A stretch of 64,000 nucleotides of DNA from UBA830 sp002295635 (GTDB taxonomy: Bacteria > Pseudomonadota > Alphaproteobacteria > MPNO01 > UBA830): positions 62,001-126,000 of the forward strand of contig DBHK01000025.1 of assembly GCA_002295635.1 (NCBI GenBank), given 5' to 3'. A model generated the notes under the pieces. It saw only the letters and a list, made by a program, of their open reading frames with translations, had not been told where the DNA came from and did no database searches. Shown piece after piece: positions 17,057-25,456 of the stretch (position 1 is its first letter; each line of letters begins with the position of its first letter). Made by a program: the position numbers and the translations under genes.

Positions 17057-18066
17057 CCGATGTGGTTACAATCATTGCGGAAGCCGGGGTGAACCATAAC
17101 GGCGATGTGAATCTTGCAATTGATCTGGTCGATGCGGCTGCGGCCGCCGGTGCGGATTTCGTGAAGTTCCAGACTTTCGACCCTGAATCTCTTGCAGCGC
17201 CAGGGACGCGCAAAGCGGAATACCAGATAGCAACGACGGGCGGACAGGAGTCCCAGCTCGAAATGTTACGTAAACTGGTCCTTTCGGACGCAGATCATAG
17301 GCGCCTTTATGACCACTGTTCCGAACGCCACATTGGTTTCCTTGCCACGCCGTTTGATCACCGTAGCGCAGATATGCTCGCCGACGTTGGAATGGAGACC
17401 TTCAAGATCTCATCGGGTGATCTGACAAATATTCCGTTGCTGGAGCATGTTGCCCGCCTTGGCCGACCGATGATTGTCTCAACGGGAATGGGTGATATGG
17501 GCGAAGTGGGCATAGCGATGGACGCCATGCGCGCTGCCGGTGCCCAGACTATAACCCTTCTACATTGTGTCACCGAATATCCGGCTGATCCGAAGGATGT
17601 AAATTTACGCGCGATGGCGACAATGTCGGCGGCCTTTGCTGTTCCTGTCGGGTATTCGGATCATACAACCGGGATCGCCGTCTCGATTGGCGCAGTCGCG
17701 CTTGGTGCGCGGGTGATTGAAAAACACATTACGCTTGACCGAACATTGCCGGGCCCTGATCAAGCAGCGTCTCTGGAGCCTTTGGAATTCGAGGCGCTCG
17801 TTGCCGGTATTCGTATGACAGAACAATCGCTCGGGGACGGGAAGAAAACACCATCCGCCGCGGAACTGCGCAACCGTGTTGCGGCGAGGCGAAGCGTCGT
17901 TGCAATCCGAGATATTCCGGTCGGTTCCGTGCTGATGCGCGAAGATCTTGCGATTATGCGCCCCGGTACCGGATTGCCACCGGCGGATCTGGAGCGGGTT
18001 ATCGGCGCGCGTACTCGCCAGGAAATTCCCGGTGGGACCGTGTTGTCGGCAGATATGTTCGAATGA
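17053..18066 (+). CDS. legI: LegI-type nonulosonic acid synthase (NeuB family)
   Basis: This second NeuB-family synthase, 337 residues, would condense phosphoenolpyruvate with 2,4-diacetamido-2,4,6-trideoxymannose to give legionaminic acid. All catalytic motifs are present: AEAGVNHNGD, DFVKFQTFDP, FKISSGDLTN, VSTGMGD, YSDHTTG and EKHITLDRTLPGPDQ. A SAF domain covers about residues 280-337 (RRSVVAIRDI onward). The KISSGDLTN form and the adjoining legC and legG favour LegI/NeuB over PseI, whose equivalent here reads KIASFD. It has a TTG start within the 4-bp overlap with legC; its stop overlaps legG by 4 bp. Confidence 0.88.
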   Translation: MTDVVTIIAEAGVNHNGDVNLAIDLVDAAAAAGADFVKFQTFDPESLAAPGTRKAEYQIATTGGQESQLEMLRKLVLSDADHRRLYDHCSERHIGFLATPFDHRSADMLADVGMETFKISSGDLTNIPLLEHVARLGRPMIVSTGMGDMGEVGIAMDAMRAAGAQTITLLHCVTEYPADPKDVNLRAMATMSAAFAVPVGYSDHTTGIAVSIGAVALGARVIEKHITLDRTLPGPDQAASLEPLEFEALVAGIRMTEQSLGDGKKTPSAAELRNRVAARRSVVAIRDIPVGSVLMREDLAIMRPGTGLPPADLERVIGARTRQEIPGGTVLSADMFE

Positions 18067-19250
18067 GAACGATTGCTGTCGTGACAGGCGCGCGCGCAGA
18101 TTTCGGCATTTATACGCCGGTGTTGAAAGCGATCGACAACACACCGGAACTACAACATCGAATACATGCGTGTGGCGGACATTTCAGCCCTGTTTTCGGG
18201 AACACGATTGATGAAATTGAGGCATCCGGTTTTAACGTCGCTGAGAAAATAGAGACATTCACCGGCACACAAGGGTCGCAAGAAATCGCGAATTCGATGG
18301 CCCGCGGAATGACGGGTTTTGCTGATGTATTTTCCCGGAACCGGCCCGATATGGTTCTGGTTCTCGGCGACCGATACGAAATGTTCGCAGCCGCCGCCAC
18401 GGCTCTGATATTTGCGCTCCCGCTTGCGCATATCCACGGCGGCGAATTGTCCGAGGGCGCGATAGACGATGCTCTGCGCCACGCAATCACGAAGATGAGC
18501 CATCTCCATTTTGTATCTTCGGAAAGTCATGCACGCCGTGTCATACAGCTTGGCGAACGGCCTGAATTCGTCCACGTGACGGGGGCACCAGGTCTCGATA
18601 ATCTTATAGATATCGATTGGCCGGGTATCTCTGAACTCGAAGATGCAGTCGGATTGACGCTGTCACCTGCGCCGATCCTGGCGACGTTCCACCCGGTCAC
18701 GCTGGAGCCTCAATCAGCGACCGCCCAGATCGGTGAAATGTTTGCGGCCCTTGATGAAATCCAGCGGCCGACGGTGATCACGTATCCCAATGCAGATGCT
18801 GAAGGCCAAGATATCATCGACGATATTGACCGGTTTGTGCAGATCCGGCCGTGGGCATCCGCGCAGCCCAGTCTCGGTGTCCGGCGCTATTTCGGATTAA
18901 TGCGTATGGCGGTTGCGATGATCGGCAATTCATCAAGCGGCATCATCGAGGCTGCGAGCTTCGGTTTGCCGGTCGTTAATATCGGCGATCGCCAGCGCGG
19001 CCGGTCACACGGGGCGAATGTGCTCAACGTTCCGCCACGGCGTGCCGACATTCTCGGCGCATTGGAGCGGGCCGCTGAACCGTCGTTCCGGGCTGAACTC
19101 GACGGAATGACTAACCCCTATGGTGACGGCACTGCCGGAACACGGATTGCCGAGATTTTGCGGAAGATAGACCTCGATCCGGGTCTCCTTAAGAAAACGT
19201 TCCACGATACCGATGTAACGACCTCAACGAAGGATCACGCCTGTGGCTGA
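18063..19250 (+). CDS. legG: LegG/NeuC-type hydrolysing UDP/GDP-sugar 2-epimerase
   Basis: This 395-residue enzyme of the NeuC/LegG family hydrolyses the nucleotide-linked diacetamido sugar and inverts C2 to give the free manno sugar used by LegI. The start VTGARADFGIYTPVLKAI is diagnostic of the hydrolysing group. LVLGDRYEMFAAAATA and HIHGGELSEGAIDDALRHAITKMSHLHF carry the catalytic Asp, Glu and His, and MIGNSSSGIIEAASFG binds the nucleotide phosphate. GARADFG-type starts separate it from the non-hydrolysing WecB group. Placement directly after legI matches the pathway. It overlaps the next gene by 8 bp. Confidence 0.9.
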   Translation: MRTIAVVTGARADFGIYTPVLKAIDNTPELQHRIHACGGHFSPVFGNTIDEIEASGFNVAEKIETFTGTQGSQEIANSMARGMTGFADVFSRNRPDMVLVLGDRYEMFAAAATALIFALPLAHIHGGELSEGAIDDALRHAITKMSHLHFVSSESHARRVIQLGERPEFVHVTGAPGLDNLIDIDWPGISELEDAVGLTLSPAPILATFHPVTLEPQSATAQIGEMFAALDEIQRPTVITYPNADAEGQDIIDDIDRFVQIRPWASAQPSLGVRRYFGLMRMAVAMIGNSSSGIIEAASFGLPVVNIGDRQRGRSHGANVLNVPPRRADILGALERAAEPSFRAELDGMTNPYGDGTAGTRIAEILRKIDLDPGLLKKTFHDTDVTTSTKDHACG

Positions 19251-20679
19251 AATCAGTCAGAAAAAATCACTTACCGAGGGTTTCGGTGACGTCTTGCGGT
19301 CATCTGCCATCTTTTATGTGCGGCAATCCGAAAAGATGTCGACGACAATCAGCTTCATGAATTACTGGAAGGCCAAGCGCGGTATCGACGTCGCTGTCGT
19401 CGCCACGACGCGGGCCATGGATGGATCTCTGATCGGACGGAACCGGCTGCGGTTCTCTGAAGGCGAGGTAATAAATTTTCAGCCTGTACTGGGTGATGTC
19501 GATGAAGGAAGCGTTGAGATAGAAATTATCTCAACCGAAAATCTTGTCTTCCCTTATCCCGCATTGATGGCACTCTATGAAACGCCTACGAGCATTTCGA
19601 TGGTGCATAGCTATGCACGGGCCTATTCGCGGCACGAGGTGGAAGAAAGTAAAACCGTTACACGCGGTGAAGAATCAAACTGGACCTTGCGGGATAGTGG
19701 GTCGGTGAGATCCTTCTGCGTGTTTCACAACGGCGCATCCGAGCAGCCGGAACAGCAAATCCACCTGACGGTCAGGTCAATGGACGGCCGACGACGAGAT
19801 GTCGACATCGACATCTCAGCACTCGGCCCCTACGGGTCTTTCAAGCTGGTCCCGGCCGATCATATTCCCGACATCGCGACCTTCCTTGATGGCTCGCCGG
19901 GTCAGGCCACACTTTCGTTTCATCTGCGTGAGAGTTTTACACGCATGCTGGTTGGAAACGAGACGGTCAATGCCGGCGATTTCCAGGTGACCCATTCGGA
20001 TTTCAATTTTAACGTCCACAAGACCGATCGCGTCAGCCAATCCGGTGTTGCAGGTTTTTTGCGGGTCCCGGAACTGCGCAATATGGAGCGCTGGGTAGTG
20101 GTTTATCCTGAACAAGACCCGGGACAATACCGGGTAACCGACGGGCGCGATGAACATGATTTCACGAGTGGCGAGCCGGTTCAGATACCAGCCGAAAACG
20201 GGCATGAAATGTTTGTTTTCACAAAAACCGACAGCGCGCTGCCGACCCGGATCAATACTGGCATCGGGTGTGTGGCGTCTCCGGACCTGTTGCCGTCGGA
20301 GCCATCTCTTGGCGTCATGCATAGCGCGGTACCCGCAAAACGGATGACCTGGGGGCCCTGCGCGGTATCGGATAACTTGGATACCGATATTGTTGTCCAT
20401 GCGTATGAAGACCTTTTTGGGGCGGCACGCGCGGGTGCGGAATTGTGTTTTCGGCTTTATAGCGCATCGCGCCATGGATACGTCGAACAGACAATGACAT
20501 GTGCCAATCTCGATGCGTTTGATGCCGGGATTCGACTCGAGGATGTGTTTCCCGACGCGCGCGAATATTTAGACGGTGAGACAGGGTACTTCACACTGTA
20601 TTCGGAATATGGCGGCCTGAAGGCCTATGTGGTGATGAAAAAAACCGGCGGCAGCGCAACCCTTGAGCATTGCTTCTGA
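19243..20679 (+). CDS. Unknown repeat protein in the legionaminic operon
   Basis: I do not recognise this 478-residue protein. It has no obvious signal peptide, membrane span or catalytic motif. By eye it consists of about four beta-rich units of 100-130 residues. Each ends in a strand with a conserved His-Ser/Cys: MVHSYARAY (about 120), VTHSDFNFN (249), VMHSAVPAK (358) and LEHCF (474). Two units also share a pattern of LDGxxGxxTL preceded by a phenylalanine-rich strand (214-224 and 443-451). Such repeats suggest a beta-sandwich scaffold or carbohydrate-binding protein, possibly with metal-binding histidines; that is inference. It has a GTG start overlapping legG by 8 bp, and its stop is directly followed by the acetyltransferase ATG, so it belongs to this operon. 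Confidence 0.6.
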   Translation: MAEISQKKSLTEGFGDVLRSSAIFYVRQSEKMSTTISFMNYWKAKRGIDVAVVATTRAMDGSLIGRNRLRFSEGEVINFQPVLGDVDEGSVEIEIISTENLVFPYPALMALYETPTSISMVHSYARAYSRHEVEESKTVTRGEESNWTLRDSGSVRSFCVFHNGASEQPEQQIHLTVRSMDGRRRDVDIDISALGPYGSFKLVPADHIPDIATFLDGSPGQATLSFHLRESFTRMLVGNETVNAGDFQVTHSDFNFNVHKTDRVSQSGVAGFLRVPELRNMERWVVVYPEQDPGQYRVTDGRDEHDFTSGEPVQIPAENGHEMFVFTKTDSALPTRINTGIGCVASPDLLPSEPSLGVMHSAVPAKRMTWGPCAVSDNLDTDIVVHAYEDLFGAARAGAELCFRLYSASRHGYVEQTMTCANLDAFDAGIRLEDVFPDAREYLDGETGYFTLYSEYGGLKAYVVMKKTGGSATLEHCF

Positions 20680-21315
20680 ATGACGGAAGCCTCCATGATC
20701 GGGATCATTATCCTTGGCGGTGGCGGCCACGCGTCGGTTGTGGCCGAAGCGCTGCGGGCAGCCGGTGAGGATGTTCTGGGATTTACGGACCGAGACCTGA
20801 GCGAAGCGACCCTGGCGGGCGATATTAGATGCCTTGGCACGGATGATATCATTGCCGATCACGACCCGGGAACAGTGCGGCTCGCTATCGGCATCGGGTC
20901 GGTCAAGCCGTCATCCGCAAGAATGAAGCTCTACGAAGAATTTCGGGAACGTGGCTACCGTTTCGTGACCGTCATACACCCGTCTGCGGTTGTTGCGGGC
21001 GATACCGAACTGGGCGAAGGAGCCCAGATTATGGCCGGAGCAGTCGTGCAGCCGGGATGCAAAATCGGAGAAGCGACGATCATAAATACGCAGGCGAGTA
21101 TAGATCACGATTGCATGATTGGACGGTTCGTCCACGTCGCGCCGGGTGCGACACTGTCTGGTGGAGTGACCGTTGGTGATGGAAGTCATATCGGGGTGGG
21201 CGCAACGATTGTCCAAAGCGTCTCAGTGGGTACCACTGCCTTGGTGACGGCAGGTGCGATCGTGGTGGCAGATGTGTCCGCCGGTGCTAAGTACGGGGCC
21301 GACCTTGACCGGTGA
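20680..21315 (+). CDS. NeuD/LegH/PglD-type sugar acetyltransferase
   Basis: This 211-residue protein has an N-terminal Rossmann-like segment (IIILGGGGHASVVAEAL) and a left-handed beta-helix of hexapeptide repeats from about residue 100 (AVVAGDTELGEGAQIMAGAVV onward). This is the layout of NeuD, PglD and LegH. The family transfers acetyl from acetyl-CoA to a sugar amine or hydroxyl; the catalytic His is expected in ASIDHDCMIG. In this operon the missing step is N-acetylation of the LegC product, so LegH is the likely role, although NeuD-like O-acetylation cannot be excluded. The ATG follows the previous stop without a gap; a second ATG at 20695 is also possible. Confidence 0.82.
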   Translation: MTEASMIGIIILGGGGHASVVAEALRAAGEDVLGFTDRDLSEATLAGDIRCLGTDDIIADHDPGTVRLAIGIGSVKPSSARMKLYEEFRERGYRFVTVIHPSAVVAGDTELGEGAQIMAGAVVQPGCKIGEATIINTQASIDHDCMIGRFVHVAPGATLSGGVTVGDGSHIGVGATIVQSVSVGTTALVTAGAIVVADVSAGAKYGADLDR

Positions 21316-22300
21316 TACATCGCAAAACCGCCTTCTAATCGGTTTTTTCGGTGGCGGACCCCAGGCTCTGGAATGCGTGGGCCGAATTGTTGCGGATCGC
21401 GATTTCATCGTCGCGTTCGTGCATCTGCGTGATCCGGATGATGAGGCGTTGAGGGCGTTTTGCGTCGCCAACGACATCGACATCCTTGACGAACGCGATG
21501 CGAATGCAGCGGCCACCCTGGTGGCCATCGGATCATACCATGTCGATCTGATTGTCAGTGTTAATGCAAAGCAGATTTTCCGCCAGCCGTTACTTGATAT
21601 TCCTACCCGCGGCGCGGTCAATATTCACAACGGTTTGCTGCCCAGGCAGCGCGGCGGCGGCGGCGCGTATACTGCCATCATCAACGGCGAAACACCCGGC
21701 ACGACCGTCCATTTCATCGATGACGGGATTGATACGGGCGATATCATAACCCAGAGGGAGATACCGCTCGGTCCGAACGAGACGATGGGCGATTTTCAAC
21801 AACGGGCGATCAGCGCGAGCGCCGAATTATTGCTCGTCGCGTTGGGCGATATTCGAAACGGTACTGAAACCAGAATACCGCAACGCGATCAGCCTTTTCA
21901 CTATACGCCGAGCAAGGCGCCGTGGGATGAACTGATAGACTGGTCGCAGACGTCGCGAATGATCCTCGATAAAATTCGCGCGCGAAAACCCGGCCCGGCA
22001 AACTTCTATATCTGTGATGACGAGGTGTATGAGGTTGTCGAAGCGACCCCGGAACCGAATATCCTGGATTTCTTCAGCACCTTCGGACAGGTCCTTCAAC
22101 GACATCCCGAAAAAGGCCTTCTGGTGAAGACCGGAGATAACGGCCTCTGGCTGAACCGTGTTCGAAAGCATGGAGAAGAGATGACAACCGTGCCGAATCA
22201 TCCATCGGGCAAGATGTTGCGCTACATGGTCGACCGTGAATTATTTTACCTGAAACGACGGCTTGCGGTGCTCGAAGCCGGACAGACAGACCCTCAATGA
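21305..22300 (+). CDS. Formyltransferase-family sugar N-formyltransferase
   Basis: This protein of about 331 residues has a methionyl-tRNA/GART-type formyltransferase fold. The 10-formyl-THF and catalytic region reads GAVNIHNGLLPRQRGGGG, with the Asn and His of the usual NxHxSLLP motif kept (Ser replaced by Gly) and the catalytic Asp in IDDGIDTGDII. The C-terminal part (about residue 220 on) is unlike Fmt and may bind the sugar nucleotide. It would formylate an amine on an amino sugar, giving an N-formyl substituent in place of N-acetyl. The TTG at 21305 was chosen because homology starts at once after it and it overlaps the upstream gene by 11 bp; longer starts run deep into that gene. Confidence 0.8.
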   Translation: MTGDTSQNRLLIGFFGGGPQALECVGRIVADRDFIVAFVHLRDPDDEALRAFCVANDIDILDERDANAAATLVAIGSYHVDLIVSVNAKQIFRQPLLDIPTRGAVNIHNGLLPRQRGGGGAYTAIINGETPGTTVHFIDDGIDTGDIITQREIPLGPNETMGDFQQRAISASAELLLVALGDIRNGTETRIPQRDQPFHYTPSKAPWDELIDWSQTSRMILDKIRARKPGPANFYICDDEVYEVVEATPEPNILDFFSTFGQVLQRHPEKGLLVKTGDNGLWLNRVRKHGEEMTTVPNHPSGKMLRYMVDRELFYLKRRLAVLEAGQTDPQ

Positions 22301-23178
22301 GCGCATATTCGCTCGTTCGCAACACGCTAACGTCTATGGGGGTCGATACCGGCGCGCTGTATCAGAAGCTCTCGGCATCCTCTATTCGCGCGGCGTTGGC
22401 GGAGCAGGATCTCGCCAAGTTGTGTAACCGTCTACGTGAAATTGTTCCCGACGTTACCGATCATTATACACAGAGCTTCGACCAGGTCGCCTTTGAGCGA
22501 TATTGGGAAACAAAGATGCGGGGGCTACACGCGTTTCAGACGAGTTGCGCGCTGGACGCAATGGCGCATCTGGACCGGCAGGGCCTGACCATTGTTGATT
22601 TGGGCGATTCTTCGGGCAATCATGCAGCGTATCTTCGTGCCCTTGCCCCCGAGGGGACGGTGTCTCGCGTCGTCAGCGTCAACATGGATGAGGCCGCGAT
22701 CGACAAAATCAATGCCAAGGGTGGCGAGGCTGTTCTGGCCCGGGTCGAGGATTTCAGTTTTGACGGCGTTCGTCCCGACTTGCTGATGAGTTTCGAGACA
22801 CTGGAACATATTCTTGATCCGATTGGATTTTTGCGCAGTCTGGCTGTTGCCGATACCGCCGAGCATATTGTGCTCTCGGTTCCGTTCCGCCGGAAAAGCC
22901 GGTTCGGTGGCGCCCTGATGAGGCGTTCGCCGAAAGATCTGCCAGCGCAAATTACGCCGGAAGAAACCCATATATTCGAATTGTCACCCGTCGATTGGGA
23001 GCTTCTCGCTCGTTTCGCAGGGTTCCGGAAAATATTCGCGCGGGTCTACCTGCAGTATCCGAAACGCTCCCCACTGCGCGTGACAGCACCGCTTTGGCGC
23101 CGACTGGATTTTGAAGGCTTCCTCGTCCTATTTCTAGAACGTGATAACCGCCTGGCCGACTGCTATACTGGCTGGTAG
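22297..23178 (+). CDS. Class I SAM methyltransferase
   Basis: This 293-residue methyltransferase has IVDLGDSSGNHAAYL as the SAM-binding loop, VVSVNMDEAAI as the acidic second strand and LLMSFETLEHILDPIGFLRSL as the motif III-IV region, in the pattern of sugar or small-molecule methyltransferases. An N-terminal helical part of about 95 residues precedes the SAM fold. The position after the formyltransferase (4-bp ATGA overlap) suggests it decorates the legionaminic-type sugar or a neighbouring residue. The substrate is not predictable. It ends the tight legB-to-methyltransferase run; a 115-bp gap follows, which has no clear promoter or terminator. Confidence 0.72.
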   Translation: MSAYSLVRNTLTSMGVDTGALYQKLSASSIRAALAEQDLAKLCNRLREIVPDVTDHYTQSFDQVAFERYWETKMRGLHAFQTSCALDAMAHLDRQGLTIVDLGDSSGNHAAYLRALAPEGTVSRVVSVNMDEAAIDKINAKGGEAVLARVEDFSFDGVRPDLLMSFETLEHILDPIGFLRSLAVADTAEHIVLSVPFRRKSRFGGALMRRSPKDLPAQITPEETHIFELSPVDWELLARFAGFRKIFARVYLQYPKRSPLRVTAPLWRRLDFEGFLVLFLERDNRLADCYTGW

Positions 23179-23293
23179 ATACGTGGCTTCAGATCAAATT
23201 CGGTGGATCGATCACGCGATGAGCACGATAAGAAAATGATTTCACTGCTTGCGGTATTAAAAACAACTGCACTACGTCCGCTGGAGACACTAG

Positions 23294-25366
23294 ATGCTTA
23301 AGATTCTTATGGGTGACATGCTCTATTCGGGCGACGGCGTCGGGAACAGGATGTGCCCTATGCCTGTCGGTTTTGTGGCCGCCTTTCTAGAGAAACGGTT
23401 GGGTAGTGCTGTCGATGTCAGATTGTTCAAACGACCGGACGATCTGATCGAAGCGGCCGACCAGGAAACCCCGGATATGATAGCACTGAGCAACTATTCC
23501 TGGACCCACAGCCTTTCTTCGTCGCTGTTGAAATCGTTCAAAGAAAAGAACCCGAACCTCGTAACGGTTATGGGCGGACCCAATTATCCGCGTGAAATGG
23601 CAAAGCAGCAGGAATTCTTTCACCGTAACGATGGCGTCGATTTTCACGTCTATATGGAAGGAGAACAGGGTTTCCTGAGCCTTACTGAACGGTTGATCGA
23701 AGCGGAAGGTGATCTCGCCAGAGCGCAACAAGGCGCTGTGCCGGGTGTTCATTTTCTCGACCGGAAAACTGACAGCCTCGTCGCCGGGCATTTTTTCGAT
23801 CGGCTGATAGAGCTAGATGAAATTCCGTCACCATATCTCACAGGTCTGATGGACCCGTTCTTGGAAATGGGCCTGCAGCCAATGATCCAGACCAACCGCG
23901 GCTGTCCGTTCACCTGCACGTTTTGTGTTGAAGGGCAGGCCTACCATACCAAGGTGCGGCGGTTTTCGCTGGATCGAATTACGGCGGAGCTCGAATACAT
24001 CGCCGAGCGTGTTACGCCGGAATGGTCGCTGTCGATCACAGATTCCAATTTCGGCATGTACGAACAGGATATTGATACCTGCAAAGTGCTTCGTCGTCTG
24101 CAGGATGAATACAGCTGGCCGTTCGATATCGTTGTGTCGTCCGGCAAAAACCGCGTTGATCGTGTAACTGAATGCGCCCGGCTGACCCGCGGGGCGCTAT
24201 CCATTTCGCTCCAGGTCCAGTCAATGGACGACGAGGTCCTTAAGAATATCCGGCGTCAGAATATTTCGGTGGATGGTCTGAAGAAGGCGGTTGAGAATAC
24301 GCAGGAGCTTTCCAAGACAACACGTGCGTTTAGTGCGGTGATTGTCCCACTGCCCGGAGAAACGCTCGATTCTCATATTTCGGGATTAAAAGAGTTGGTC
24401 GACATGGATATGGACTACGTGTGTCCGTTCCAGCTGATTTTGCTCGATGACACGGAGATGTCCGGCTCCGAATCGAGAGAGAAATTTCAGATGGTGTCGA
24501 AATGGCGACCAGTCCCAAATTACTATGGCAAGTTTGGTGACGTGAAAGCGCTAGAATTGGAAGAAATCTGCGTTGCAAACAGCACGTTTTCATACGGCGA
24601 CTATCTCGAAGCCCGCGGCCTCCATTTTATGATGCAGTGTTTTCATTCGGATGACGCCATGCTCGAAATTCGGCGCTATCTCAGTCTGTTCGGGATTTCG
24701 CCCTTTGACTGGATTCGAACGGCGCAGCTTGAAATGCCGTCAGCGCCGGAATCGGTTCGTAAAGTATACAATGACTTTATCGAAGCAACGGGTAACGAGC
24801 TCTGGGATACGCGCGAAGAGGCAACGGCATTTTTCCGGGATGGAGACAATATCGATCTTTTTGTGACCGGTGATATGGGTGACAACGTATTATTCAAATT
24901 CCGCGCGATCTGCATGACAGGTGCCTTCAGGGATTATCTCGACTACGGTATCGAAATTGCGACGAACATGGCGCTTGAGGGCGTTCCCGAATCAGACATC
25001 GCGCGCATTCGGGAAGAAATCTCTGAAATCGGTCGATACATATATCATAAGCGACGCCTTCCGCTCGACCCCGTGGAGATACAAAGCATGGCGGAGGAAC
25101 ACTTTCTTCATGACCTTACAGCCTGGGAGACGGACGGTCATGTCCGGCCGGTAAAGGAGTATCGTCGAAACGAGCCCGTTGCTGTCACGTTCGGATATGA
25201 TGAAATGCAGACCAGTAAACTACTCTATGCGTATGAGCAGCTGGGGACGTCGATGCAGGGTGTTGGCCAGATCGTCCGCAAGCACAACCCGCTCTACTTC
25301 GTGCGCGAAACGGCGCGTGCCGGGTATTACGGTATTGATGTCCCGGTAAGAGCTGGAACGAATTAA
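23294..25366 (+). CDS. B12-binding-type radical SAM enzyme
   Basis: This 690-residue protein has an N-terminal cobalamin-binding-like fold (about 1-150), with TVMGGPNYPREMA as the family's GGP segment and MYMEGEQGF-type sequence at the end of the domain. A radical SAM domain follows, with the cluster motif CPFTCTFC near residue 206. A long C-terminal part (about 430-690) holds no motif I recognise. B12-radical SAM enzymes often methylate unreactive carbons or catalyse ring changes. GGAG lies 7-8 nt before the ATG, so this gene has a good ribosome site after a 115-bp gap. Placed among sugar genes it may methylate a sugar carbon, but that is conjecture. The usual DxHxxG cobalt-ligand motif was not found, so cobalamin may bind base-off or not at all. 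Confidence 0.78.
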   Translation: MLKILMGDMLYSGDGVGNRMCPMPVGFVAAFLEKRLGSAVDVRLFKRPDDLIEAADQETPDMIALSNYSWTHSLSSSLLKSFKEKNPNLVTVMGGPNYPREMAKQQEFFHRNDGVDFHVYMEGEQGFLSLTERLIEAEGDLARAQQGAVPGVHFLDRKTDSLVAGHFFDRLIELDEIPSPYLTGLMDPFLEMGLQPMIQTNRGCPFTCTFCVEGQAYHTKVRRFSLDRITAELEYIAERVTPEWSLSITDSNFGMYEQDIDTCKVLRRLQDEYSWPFDIVVSSGKNRVDRVTECARLTRGALSISLQVQSMDDEVLKNIRRQNISVDGLKKAVENTQELSKTTRAFSAVIVPLPGETLDSHISGLKELVDMDMDYVCPFQLILLDDTEMSGSESREKFQMVSKWRPVPNYYGKFGDVKALELEEICVANSTFSYGDYLEARGLHFMMQCFHSDDAMLEIRRYLSLFGISPFDWIRTAQLEMPSAPESVRKVYNDFIEATGNELWDTREEATAFFRDGDNIDLFVTGDMGDNVLFKFRAICMTGAFRDYLDYGIEIATNMALEGVPESDIARIREEISEIGRYIYHKRRLPLDPVEIQSMAEEHFLHDLTAWETDGHVRPVKEYRRNEPVAVTFGYDEMQTSKLLYAYEQLGTSMQGVGQIVRKHNPLYFVRETARAGYYGIDVPVRAGTN

Positions 25367-25456
25367 GAAGTTCCGTCGTTCGACCTAGGCGTTAGTCTTG
25401 GTTAAAGGTACGCGGTTTCCTGCCTTCCAGGCTTCTGTGCTGATGGAAAGAACAAC

